From a bacterium (lineage in GTDB: Bacteria > Calditrichota > Calditrichia > RBG-13-44-9 > J042), in the NCBI GenBank assembly GCA_015494485.1, contig WGBF01000350.1, positions 1-5,351 on the forward strand: DNA of 5,351 bases. The letters run 5' to 3'. Positions within the stretch are counted from its first letter, which is position 1, and every line of letters starts with the position of its first letter. The notes under the pieces were generated by a model, which worked only from the letters and a program-made list of their open reading frames with translations, was not told the DNA's origin and ran no database searches. Of the stretch, positions 1 to 5,351 are shown piece after piece. The position numbers and the translations under genes were made by a program.

Positions 1-346
1 ACGCGTCGTTTAAGCTATCCAGTTCGGCTTTGAGCCGTTGCAAATAGGAAAACTTTTGACGGAACTCAGGAGTGGTATCCCCCTGGATGGTTACCAGAAT
101 AACTGACGGCATCCCGGCCTGGCGTTCCTGCAATCGGCGGTGCAACTCCGGGCAATACCGAACGGTATCCAGCTCCACGCAGCCAATAATGCGGGGCTGG
201 GGCGTGTTTTGCTGCTGGTAGAAGAACAGAAAGACCAGAATAATGGCAGCAAACAAAAGGGGTGGAATCAGAGTGGCCATGGCAAAACTTCGGGAACGAA
301 GGTGCCGCCCAAACTCCCACCCCATTATGGTAAAAAAGTTTCTCAT
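1..346 (-). CDS. ABC-2-type transporter permease, N-terminal part (runs off left edge)
   Basis: This is the first 115 codons of a membrane permease; the rest lies outside the window. It begins MRNFFTIMGWEFGRHLRSRSF, a short cytoplasmic stretch with positive charges. A strongly hydrophobic segment follows at about residues 22-43 (IPPLLFAAIILVFLFFY), and then a polar, presumably extracytoplasmic, region. This layout is typical of NatB/YhaP-like ABC-2 permeases, which have a large outer loop after the first helix. The ATG at 346-344 overlaps the TGA stop of the ATPase gene (345-343) in an ATGA arrangement. An AGGA ribosome-binding site lies 9 nt upstream (plus 356-359). The overlap and the family pairing make it the membrane partner of the upstream ATPase. 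Substrate is unknown; NatAB of Bacillus exports sodium, but related pairs are uncharacterised. No stop interrupts the visible frame. Confidence 0.85.
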   Translation of the reverse strand, partial: MRNFFTIMGWEFGRHLRSRSFAMATLIPPLLFAAIILVFLFFYQQQNTPQPRIIGCVELDTVRYCPELHRRLQERQAGMPSVILVTIQGDTTPEFRQKFSYLQRLKAELDSLNDA

Positions 347-1263
347 GACTGTTTGTCCTGTGTTTCCGCCTCTTCCGGTTGCACAATCTGGAGAAAAATG
401 TCTTCCAGGCTGGGCCGATTGACTTCCAGCCGGGTAAACGTAATCCGGTCCATGATTTCACTAACAATTTTCTTTGCCGGTACCCGATGGTCAATGGTTA
501 AATACGCCGTGTTGCGCTCCAGGCGAAAGTGCTGGACCCCGTTTAAATGCTCCAGTTCCCGAAGGTTATCGTCTGCTTCCACCACAATCAAATTTTGTTT
601 GAATTGTTTTCGAATTTGTGTCAGCGACCCGGAAAGTACCACCTTGCCCCGGTGAATGAAGACAAACTCATCGCACAGGGATTCGGCCATTGGCATCTGG
701 TGGGTGGACAGCAAAATTGTTTTGCCCTCCTCGCGGAAACGGAGAATCAGCTTGCGAATGATGTCCTGATTCAACGGATCCAGGCCAAAGAACGGTTCAT
801 CCAGCACCAGCAGGTCGGGATCGTGAATAATGGCGGTCAAAATCTGAACCTTTTGCTGCTGCCCCTTGGACAATTGGTAAATGGGCGTTTCCAGCTGGTC
901 CACCATGTCAAAGCGGTCCAGATGACGAACCACTTCCACCTGGGCTTTCCGGGCGTTCAGTTGCTTCAACCGGGCGAAATACATCAGCACATCGCCCACG
1001 GTGTGTTTCAGGTAAATTCCCCGTTCTTCCGGCAGATAGCCAATCCGGGATTTGAGACCGGCAGAAAACGGTTTGCCGTCAAACAGTATTTCCCCGTCAT
1101 CGGGTTTCAGTAAATGAAGAATCATGCGGATGGTGGTGGTTTTACCGGCTCCGTTGGGGCCCAGCAACCCCACAATTTGCCCCGCTTTAGCCGTAAAGCT
1201 CACATCATCCACCACCGGGGTATCCAGAAATGTTTTGTATAAATTTTTAACCTGAATTTCCAT
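343..1263 (-). CDS. ABC transporter ATP-binding protein, NatA-like
   Basis: A 306-residue ATPase that should power the permease encoded immediately downstream. Visible motifs are Walker A GPNGAGKT (35-42), a signature LSKGQQQ (131-137), Walker B LLVLDEP (151-157) with catalytic E156, D-loop GLDPLN (160-165) and the switch histidine H188 in LLSTHQ. The Q-loop position reads YLPEERG (76-82), with Glu where many ABC proteins have Gln; this is common in the NatA/YhaQ group. After about residue 225 comes the small C-terminal domain typical of this group (DUF4162-like), ending in NRPSLEDIFLQIV. I chose the ATG at 1263 because AGGA lies 8 nt before it and because MEIQVKNLYKTF is the usual family N-terminus. 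A TTG at 1284 would add seven residues and is less likely. The gene overlaps the end of yigZ by 17 nt and the permease by 4 nt. All catalytic residues are present. Transported substrate unknown. Confidence 0.93.
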   Translation of the reverse strand: MEIQVKNLYKTFLDTPVVDDVSFTAKAGQIVGLLGPNGAGKTTTIRMILHLLKPDDGEILFDGKPFSAGLKSRIGYLPEERGIYLKHTVGDVLMYFARLKQLNARKAQVEVVRHLDRFDMVDQLETPIYQLSKGQQQKVQILTAIIHDPDLLVLDEPFFGLDPLNQDIIRKLILRFREEGKTILLSTHQMPMAESLCDEFVFIHRGKVVLSGSLTQIRKQFKQNLIVVEADDNLRELEHLNGVQHFRLERNTAYLTIDHRVPAKKIVSEIMDRITFTRLEVNRPSLEDIFLQIVQPEEAETQDKQS

Positions 1264-1867
1264 TGACGTTTTCCTGGATTTCAATTTTACCCGCCCCGGC
1301 TTCCTTTAAGCGTTCTTTTAAAGAGCGCGTTTCCGCCTGGGGAATTTCCACCGTCAGTGTTACCCAATCGGTGTATTCGCTGTTGCGGATGCGTGCCTGG
1401 CTCCGTTGCAGGTATTGCTGGACGGTCCCGGTGAATTCGTAGGGGAAACGAACCCGCCAGGTGTCATAAAACACGATGGGTGTGAGTGAGGCATGGGCAA
1501 TAGTTTCCTCCGCGCATTGGCCGTACGCGCGCGCCAGCCCCCCGGTACCCAGTTTAATTCCCCCAAAGTATCGGGTTACCACCAACACGGTGCGCAACAG
1601 ACGGTGGTGTTCCAGCGCCTGCAGGATAGGGCGCCCGGCCGTACCGGCGGGTTCACCATCATCGGAATAGCGAAATGTTTGAGGGTCAATGCGATAGGCA
1701 AAGCAATTGTGAGTGGCATCGTGGAACTCCTTGCGGATGCGCGCCACAAACTGCTCTGCTTCCTCACGGGTGGCAGCCGGCGCAATGGTGCCAATAAAAA
1801 CAGAACGCTTTACGCGGATTTCATGACGGGAAATCTTGGTAACGGTGTAGTAACCCGAATCCTCCAT
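1247..1867 (-). CDS. yigZ: YigZ/IMPACT-family protein
   Basis: A complete 206-residue member of the UPF0029/IMPACT family, close to the usual length of about 205. The N-terminal domain carries the two family signatures: SDDGEPAGTAGRPIL (residues 68-82) and VTRYFGGIKLGTGGL (97-111). The C-terminal part from about residue 135 fits the ferredoxin-like DUF1949 domain. The biochemical role of bacterial YigZ is not settled. The eukaryotic relative IMPACT/YIH1 regulates GCN2 signalling through an added RWD domain that is absent here. The ATG at 1867 is preceded by GAGGT (plus 1871-1875), a short 3-4 nt spacing, and a sigma-70 promoter sits about 30 nt upstream. It is the first gene of the transcript that continues into the ABC transporter pair; its last 17 nt are also the start of the ATPase gene. 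A functional link to the transporter is not evident, so the link may be only transcriptional. Confidence 0.93.
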   Translation of the reverse strand: MEDSGYYTVTKISRHEIRVKRSVFIGTIAPAATREEAEQFVARIRKEFHDATHNCFAYRIDPQTFRYSDDGEPAGTAGRPILQALEHHRLLRTVLVVTRYFGGIKLGTGGLARAYGQCAEETIAHASLTPIVFYDTWRVRFPYEFTGTVQQYLQRSQARIRNSEYTDWVTLTVEIPQAETRSLKERLKEAGAGKIEIQENVNGNSG

Positions 1868-1894
1868 TCGACCTCGTTTTCAATTCTGCGGTGC

Positions 1895-1924
1895 AATATA
1901 CAGAACAGGGGAAATGAATGTCAA
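1895..1924 (-). promoter_or_regulatory. Sigma-70-type promoter of the yigZ-ABC operon
   Basis: Reading the minus strand, a perfect -35 box TTGACA (plus 1919-1924) is followed after 18 nt by a -10 box TATATT (plus 1895-1900, five of six matches to TATAAT). Transcription would start near 1888, giving a leader of about 20 nt that contains the GAGGT ribosome-binding site. Position, spacing and orientation all fit the yigZ start. I see no operator-like repeat on it, so it may be constitutive. Confidence 0.8.
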
Positions 1925-2094
1925 GGCGGCCACCGGGAAAATGCACCAGCGGTAAACAAACAATGTTCACTCGTTTATTGGTGTAATGAAAATGTATCAA
2001 CAATTCGGAATAAAAATGTTAAAGTTTTAGCGAAATATGGTGATAACAATTATTATATCGAAAGTTGTGTTTTGCCAAATAATCAATACAATAG
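1925..2094. other. AT-rich divergent intergenic stretch
   Basis: This part of the 299-bp gap between yigZ and the plus-strand secreted-protein gene has no convincing ORF. From about 1975 it is clearly richer in A and T than the flanking genes. Several -10-like words occur (TATTAT at 2051, TACAAT at 2086) but none has a good -35 partner at 16-18 nt. The plus-strand promoter could not be fixed here. No RNA gene or riboswitch fold was recognised. Confidence 0.5.
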
Positions 2095-2128
2095 CCTGCG
2101 GGATGCCCGCCGGATAGGTATAAATTTG
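2095..2128 (+). promoter_or_regulatory. Possible promoter/operator with a 19-bp near-palindrome
   Basis: Positions 2095-2113 form an interrupted palindrome: arms GCGGG and CCCGC around ATG, then one mismatch, then a further CC/GG pair. Six bases later comes TATAAA (2119-2124), a fair -10 box. It overlaps TAAATTTG (2121-2128), which also matches the Bacteroidota -7 consensus TAnnTTTG. No -35 or -33 box is present where expected; the palindrome occupies that place. A start near 2133 would give a leader of about 34 nt. The arrangement could be a regulator-dependent promoter, but it rests on short motifs only. Confidence 0.3.
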
Positions 2129-2154
2129 ATTTTTCCCTTACATGTTTAACGTTC

Positions 2155-2161
2155 AAGGAGG
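2155..2161 (+). promoter_or_regulatory. Strong Shine-Dalgarno AAGGAGG
   Basis: AAGGAGG lies 5 nt before the ATG at 2167. It is the strongest ribosome-binding site in the window and fixes the start of the signal-peptide protein. An intact, near-perfect site argues that the interrupted gene downstream was inactivated recently, if at all. Confidence 0.85.
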
Positions 2162-2580
2162 ATACGATGACACGCTATGTGATGGTATTTTTGTCTCTGA
2201 TGTTTACAATTGGCTTGTGGGCCCAAAATGATGGGCTGGTTTTTGAACCGGATTCCGGGAAACGGGTCGATGGCAAGGCGATGGGTGGCGTTTACGTGAG
2301 TGATAGCGGTACTGTGTATTTGTATGCCACCTATAATCAAGATACGTACCTCTATATTTCCAGTGACGGACTGAATTTCACCGAAGTGAATCTGAACGAT
2401 TATCCCGATTACCGTAGCCTGCAATTGCCCGATGGACGATTCGTAAAATTTTATGTGGCATTGGTTGATTCTCAGGCCTACCTCCGTGCAGCGTATTCCA
2501 CGGACGGATTCACTTTTATGCGGGATACGACCAATTTGTACATGTTCCCTGCAAATGATGAGATTAACCGCGATTGGTTG

Positions 2581-2583
2581 TAA
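2581..2583 (+). other. In-frame premature TAA stop
   Basis: The codon lies between ...NEINRDWL-like sequence (the visible end is DEINRDWL) and HTAIYDTNGGLHY, which continues the propeller pattern in the same frame. One base change from CAA (Gln), GAA, AAA, TAC or TAT would create it. TAA is also the normal terminal codon of the yigZ, glycosyltransferase, polyprenyl synthase and this very gene, so reassignment of TAA to an amino acid is excluded. The next base is C, a context associated with weaker termination in Escherichia coli. Confidence 0.9.
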
Positions 2584-3102
2584 CATACGGCCATTTACGA
2601 TACCAACGGTGGGTTGCATTATATTTACCTTGCAGGGAATGAAGATAATGCCCGCAGCATTTATTCGCCACCGGGGGACAGTTTCCAGTTTGGAGAGTAT
2701 CGTTCCAATATTTTTGGGGATTCGGTGCTGGGACGGGGAGCCACTTATGTGGACCCAAAGGGGTTATTATTGCCCGATGGACGCCTACGGGTAATTACCA
2801 TGAATCAACACGGACCGCCGTACCCACCTGCTGCTCGCTCCGGCACCCTCTACACCTTTACCAGCAGTGATAATGGAAAGACGTGGGTACAGGATGACGG
2901 ATACCGCCTTCGCTACGATTCGTTTACGGAATTTGATGTGTATTCGTTGAATGACCCCAAGCTGGTGCGCTTACCGGATGGCCGCTACCGCATTTACGTT
3001 GCGGCAATGATTAAACAATCCGATGGGTCCATGGAGTATTCCATTCTGAGTGCTACTTCAACCTCAACCCCAACGGGTATTGAGAAGACATCCGACGTTA
3101 TG

Positions 3103-3381
3103 CCGGCGGCATTCCGCCTGGAAAATAACTGGCCCAATCCGTTTAATCCGGGGACCATTATTCAATATTCCGTCCCCGCTACCGCGCCGGTGGAGTTGAG
3201 TATTTTCGATGCCACCGGGCGCAAAATCCGCCAGCTGGTGAATCAGGTGCAGGCACCGGGTACCTATCGGGTGTACTGGGATGGCACGGATGCATCCGGG
3301 ACTGTGATGCCCAGTGGGGTGTATTTTTACCGCCTTCGTTCCAATGGGTTTATGTTAACCAAACAAATGGTGCTGTTAAAG
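3103..3381 (+). other. FlgD-like / type IX secretion C-terminal sorting domain (part of the interrupted gene)
   Basis: Residues 313-405 of the interrupted protein. The domain opens with LENNWPNPFNPGTIIQYSVP, continues with SIFDATGRKIRQL and YWDGTDASG, and closes with SGVYFYRLRSNGF and KQMVLLK. This is the conserved pattern of the roughly 90-residue C-terminal domain found in many exported proteins of Calditrichota, Ignavibacteria, Marinimicrobia and related phyla. It is thought to direct proteins through the type IX secretion system to the cell surface or outside. No secretion genes are in this window, so the route is inferred from the family. Confidence 0.88.
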
Positions 3382-3421
3382 TAAGTTCATTCGGACCAAT
3401 ACAATAACGGCACTGCCAAAT

Positions 3422-3446
3422 GCGGGGGCAGGAAAACTGCCCCTGT
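3422..3446. terminator. Bidirectional terminator hairpin between convergent genes
   Basis: GGGGCAG (3425-3431) pairs perfectly with CTGCCCC (3437-3443) around a GAAAA loop. Three further pairs (two of them G-T) lengthen the stem to about 10 bp. It lies 38 nt after the stop of the plus-strand gene and 4 nt beyond the stop of the convergent glycosyltransferase gene. The sequence after the stem on the plus strand is AT-rich (GAATTAATTATT) but has no pure T tract, and the minus side has only ATTT, so it is a structural call more than a textbook terminator. Confidence 0.65.
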
Positions 3447-3449
3447 GAA

Positions 3450-4505
3450 TTAATTATTCGGCTCTCCCTTCTGCTGAACAAGTTGCTGAAAGGCAGTGAA
3501 TACCATCTCCGGTGTGCTATCCCGCATGCAGCGGAAATGGCCCTTCGGACATTGTTCACCCCCCAGATGGGAACACGGTCGGCAGGCCAGGTTGGGCTGC
3601 TCAATAATGATGGCGTTTTTGTTTAGCGGGAAAAAGCCAAACTCCCGCACGGTTGGGCCAAAAATGGCAAGTTGGGGTTTGTGCAGGGCGGCGGCGATGT
3701 GCATCAATCCGGAATCGTTGCTGATAAAATAGGGCAGTTGCCGGATAATTTCTGCGCTTTCCAGCAGGGAAAACTCCCCGGCAAACACCTTCGTAAAATC
3801 CGGGTTGGGGGCCGCAATGGTTTCCAGGATGGCGCGCTCCTCCCGGCTTCCCAGTAACACACACTTCCAGCCATAGGTGGTTGCGATCCGGTGAATCAGT
3901 TGCTGGTAGTACGCTACCGGCCACTGTTTGGTTGCATGACGCGCACCCGGTGCTATTACTACGCGGTAGTTTTGGAGCAGCAATTCTCGGGTGGTAGCAG
4001 CCATGCGTTGCGTTACGTCAGGGGGAATGAAAAAATATTCCCGGGGAATGGTTGCTGGTATCCCCAGCGGTTTGGCTGTTTGCAGGTATTTTTCTGCTAC
4101 CGAAATGGGGCGGGGATACAGATTCCACTTCAAATGCACCAGTAGCCAGCGGCGCCACACCATTTTGCGTACCCGGTACACCGGGGTGCCGCCAACGCTG
4201 CTACTCAGCAGCACACTGCGCAAGTTGGCATGGAGATCCAGAATGATGTCATACTCCCGGGGGCGAATGCGCTTGCGTAGTTGCCACAGGCCCGATAGGC
4301 CCTCCCGCCGGTCGTACACAAATACCGTATTCAATGACGGTGCGGCCTGCAACAATTCCGCATATTCCTGCCGGACGACAAAATCCAGTTGCGCGCCGGG
4401 GAACTGCTGTTTCAGAACGGCAAGAAGGGGAAAGGTCAGCACAATATCCCCGATGGAACTCATACGAATGATTAAAATGCGGTGTGGTGTGAACGTTGCA
4501 GACAC
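3450..4505 (-). CDS. Glycosyltransferase family 9 protein (LPS heptosyltransferase-like)
   Basis: A complete 351-residue GT9 enzyme, the usual length. The family transfers a sugar, typically heptose from an ADP-heptose donor, to lipid A-core acceptors on the cytoplasmic side of the inner membrane. Visible motifs: HRILIIRMSSIGDIVLTFPLL-type first strand with the likely catalytic Asp D20; DLHANLRS (90-97); APGARHATKQWP (185-196), with K193 in the donor-phosphate site; SNDSGLMHIAAAL (262-274), with D264 and H269; and CRPC...CP.GHF.CM with cysteines 308, 311, 319 and 326, a motif shared by many heptosyltransferase II-like proteins. The start is a GTG at 4505: an in-frame TGA lies 24 nt upstream, and the only later candidate, ATG at 4463, would remove the first strand. 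A modest GGGGA ribosome-binding site precedes it. The exact sugar and acceptor cannot be read from sequence. It follows the polyprenyl synthase by 70 bp on the same strand, and a hairpin in the gap may separate their transcription. Confidence 0.92.
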   Translation of the reverse strand: MSATFTPHRILIIRMSSIGDIVLTFPLLAVLKQQFPGAQLDFVVRQEYAELLQAAPSLNTVFVYDRREGLSGLWQLRKRIRPREYDIILDLHANLRSVLLSSSVGGTPVYRVRKMVWRRWLLVHLKWNLYPRPISVAEKYLQTAKPLGIPATIPREYFFIPPDVTQRMAATTRELLLQNYRVVIAPGARHATKQWPVAYYQQLIHRIATTYGWKCVLLGSREERAILETIAAPNPDFTKVFAGEFSLLESAEIIRQLPYFISNDSGLMHIAAALHKPQLAIFGPTVREFGFFPLNKNAIIIEQPNLACRPCSHLGGEQCPKGHFRCMRDSTPEMVFTAFQQLVQQKGEPNN

Positions 4506-4551
4506 GGTTCCCCGGTTGTACGGTCAGGTTGACTGTTTGCTTATGCGGTAA

Positions 4552-4576
4552 AACCGTGGGGCATTCTGCCCCGGTT
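4552..4576 (-). terminator. Probable intrinsic terminator after the polyprenyl synthase gene
   Basis: On the minus strand the stem AACC-GGGGCA (plus 4563-4558 side and outer arm) folds around a GAA triloop with TGCCCC and, after a 2-nt bulge, GGTT. About ten pairs form in total. A short TTTT run follows at plus 4550-4553. The stem overlaps the last base of the TAA stop (4578-4576). The U tract is short, so termination may be partial and allow some reading into the glycosyltransferase gene. Confidence 0.65.
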
Positions 4577-5351
4577 TACTTCTTTCGGTTAATTACAAAA
4601 TCGGCCAATTCCACCAGGGCGGCTTTCGCCGGTGAATCCGGTAAGTCCCCCAGTTCCGCCAGAGCCCGGTCCCGGTATTCTTCCGCTTTACGGCGCGCTT
4701 TTTCCAGACCCCCATGGTCCACCACAAAGGACACAATTTCCTGAATTTCCTTTTTTCCGGCACCGTTTTTTAGCGTTCGGATAATGCGTTTGCGGGCTTT
4801 ATCCGGTGCCTGCCGAAAGGCATACAGCAATGGCAGGGTGATTTTTTTGTCGGCCAGGTCATGCCCTACCGGCTTTCCCAGCAAGCTCATACTGCTTTCG
4901 TAATCCAGCATGTCATCCTTTATTTGAAAGGCAATTCCCAGGTATTCCCCGTAATCGCGCAATGCCTGGCGGTACGCCGGACTGGCATTCACTGTTACCA
5001 CCCCCAGTTCCGTGCAGGCAGAAATCAGTGAGGCCGTTTTATCGGATATTAGTTGAAAATACTCTGCCTCTGTAATGTCCAGGTTGCGGGATTTCTGGAA
5101 CTGCAGCAGTTCGCCCTTGCTCATTCGTTTGGCCACCGTGGCAATAATGTTCATGATTTCCAGGCTACCGGTTTCCGTGGCAGCAATGAGCGATTTGGCC
5201 AGCAAATAGTCTCCCATTAAAATGGCCACTTTCCCGCGCCAGATTTTATGAATGGTGGGAAATCCGCGGCGGAGTTCGGCATTGTCCACCACATCATCGT
5301 GAACCAGTGTGGCGGTGTGCAACAATTCCACCACCACCGCTGTTACGTAGG
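4576..5351 (-). CDS. Long-chain polyprenyl diphosphate synthase (IspB/HepT-like), N-terminus outside window
   Basis: The last 257 codons of a trans-isoprenyl diphosphate synthase. It condenses isopentenyl diphosphate units onto an allylic primer, most likely to make the side chain of menaquinone or ubiquinone. The first aspartate-rich motif DDVVD (plus 5284-5298) is followed by RRG, and the second, DDMLD (plus 4903-4917), lies in AFQIKDDMLDYES. GKPVGHDL and KKITLPLLYA follow, as in the family. The residue five places before the first motif is Ala (HTATLVHDD), small rather than aromatic. By the known chain-length rule for this family this favours a long product, about C30-C40. Reading continues to the right edge (YVTA before VVVELLHTA) without a proper start; about 65-75 residues should be missing compared with the usual 320-330. 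It ends with TAA at 4578-4576, with a hairpin at the stop. Which quinone it serves is not shown. Confidence 0.92.
   Translation of the reverse strand, partial: YVTAVVVELLHTATLVHDDVVDNAELRRGFPTIHKIWRGKVAILMGDYLLAKSLIAATETGSLEIMNIIATVAKRMSKGELLQFQKSRNLDITEAEYFQLISDKTASLISACTELGVVTVNASPAYRQALRDYGEYLGIAFQIKDDMLDYESSMSLLGKPVGHDLADKKITLPLLYAFRQAPDKARKRIIRTLKNGAGKKEIQEIVSFVVDHGGLEKARRKAEEYRDRALAELGDLPDSPAKAALVELADFVINRKK

Larger units (their letters stand above)
2167..3384 (+). pseudogene. Secreted five-bladed beta-propeller protein with C-terminal sorting domain, interrupted by one in-frame stop
   Basis: The frame spans 405 codons, with a TAA at codon 139 (2581-2583), and ends at the TAA at 3382-3384. 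Residues 1-19 are a signal peptide (MTRYVMVFLSLMFTIGLWA, then Q). Residues of about 40-300 show five repeated units. Each has a hydrophobic strand pair around a turn: VSDSGTVYLY (44-53), LPDGRFVKFY (87-96), YDTNGGLHYIY (144-154), LPDGRLRVI (202-210) and LPDGRYRIY (269-277). Most units are followed by an Asp-box-like turn, clearest as SSDNGKTW (233-240). This fits a GH43/GH32- or sialidase-like five-bladed propeller, but I cannot assign catalytic residues or a substrate. Residues 313-405 form a FlgD-like/type IX sorting domain. The stop falls at the start of the third blade, so the 138-residue product would have two of five blades and no sorting domain. The downstream part lacks a credible start: the first alternative is a TTG at 2614 with no proper ribosome-binding site, and it has no signal peptide. 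Nonsense mutation, sequence error or readthrough all remain possible. Confidence 0.85.

Noticed and set aside
547..1113. 188-codon open frame on the plus strand
   Set aside because: It lies wholly antisense to the ABC ATPase gene, resembles no known family and has the low-complexity look of a shadow frame.
1264..1284. TTG at 1284 as the start of the ABC ATPase
   Set aside because: It would use a rarer start codon, add residues unlike the family and place the good AGGA site inside the coding sequence; the ATG at 1263 fits better.
2041..2062. Possible operator in the AT-rich GATAACAATTATTATATC region
   Set aside because: The two halves match only at the outer four or five bases; this is expected by chance in AT-rich DNA.
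1493..2149. 218-codon plus-strand open frame running from within yigZ into the intergenic region
   Set aside because: It is antisense to yigZ over half its length, shows no recognisable domain, and crosses the yigZ promoter.
2581..2583. TAA reassigned to an amino acid in this organism
   Set aside because: At least four genes in the window, including this one, end naturally at TAA at the positions expected from family length, so TAA works as a stop.
2146..2619. 157-codon minus-strand open frame opposite the secreted-protein gene
   Set aside because: The plus strand has a strong ribosome-binding site, signal peptide and repeat pattern; the minus frame has none of these.
2614..3384. Downstream part as an independent gene starting at TTG 2614
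   Set aside because: There is no proper ribosome-binding site, no signal peptide, and the start would fall inside a propeller strand; it is in the same frame as the upstream part and continues its repeat pattern.
3991..4551. 186-codon plus-strand open frame
   Set aside because: Antisense to the well-supported glycosyltransferase gene, with no domain of its own and a Ser/Arg-rich shadow composition.

Overview
The window looks like a chromosomal segment of a Gram-negative bacterium of the FCB group, more likely a Calditrichota/KSB1/Ignavibacteria/Marinimicrobia-type lineage than classical Bacteroidota. Three things suggest this. A secreted protein ends in the 'NWPNPFNP...SGVYFYRL...K.M.LLK' type of FlgD-like/type IX secretion sorting domain. 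There is a heptosyltransferase-like family 9 glycosyltransferase, which implies an LPS-type outer membrane. The yigZ promoter is an ordinary sigma-70 type (TTGACA/TATATT) rather than the Bacteroidota TTTG/TAnnTTTG type. The exact phylum is an inference.

Positions 1-1867 (minus strand) hold a tight operon read from high to low coordinates: a YigZ/IMPACT-family protein, then an ABC transporter ATPase of the NatA type, then the start of its ABC-2-type permease, which runs off the left edge. The genes overlap by 17 and 4 nt, so they are probably translationally coupled. A very good promoter lies just upstream of yigZ.

Positions 1868-2166 are a divergent intergenic region. It holds the yigZ promoter on one side. 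On the other it holds an AT-rich stretch, a GC-rich near-palindrome and a strong Shine-Dalgarno sequence for the plus-strand gene.

Positions 2167-3384 (plus strand) hold a secreted five-bladed beta-propeller protein with a signal peptide and a C-terminal sorting domain. Its reading frame is cut by one in-frame TAA at 2581-2583 (codon 139). Translation continues in the same frame without other damage for 800 nt, so one nonsense substitution, a sequencing error or stop readthrough are the candidate explanations. This is the most interesting point in the window.

Positions 3385-3449 carry a strong hairpin between convergent genes. From 3450 to the right edge, two minus-strand envelope or quinone biosynthesis genes follow: a complete GT9 glycosyltransferase and, upstream of it, a long-chain polyprenyl diphosphate synthase that lacks its N-terminus. 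They are separated by 70 bp containing a terminator-like hairpin. I saw no tRNA, rRNA, CRISPR array, insertion sequence or prophage gene, and no clearly new multi-gene system.
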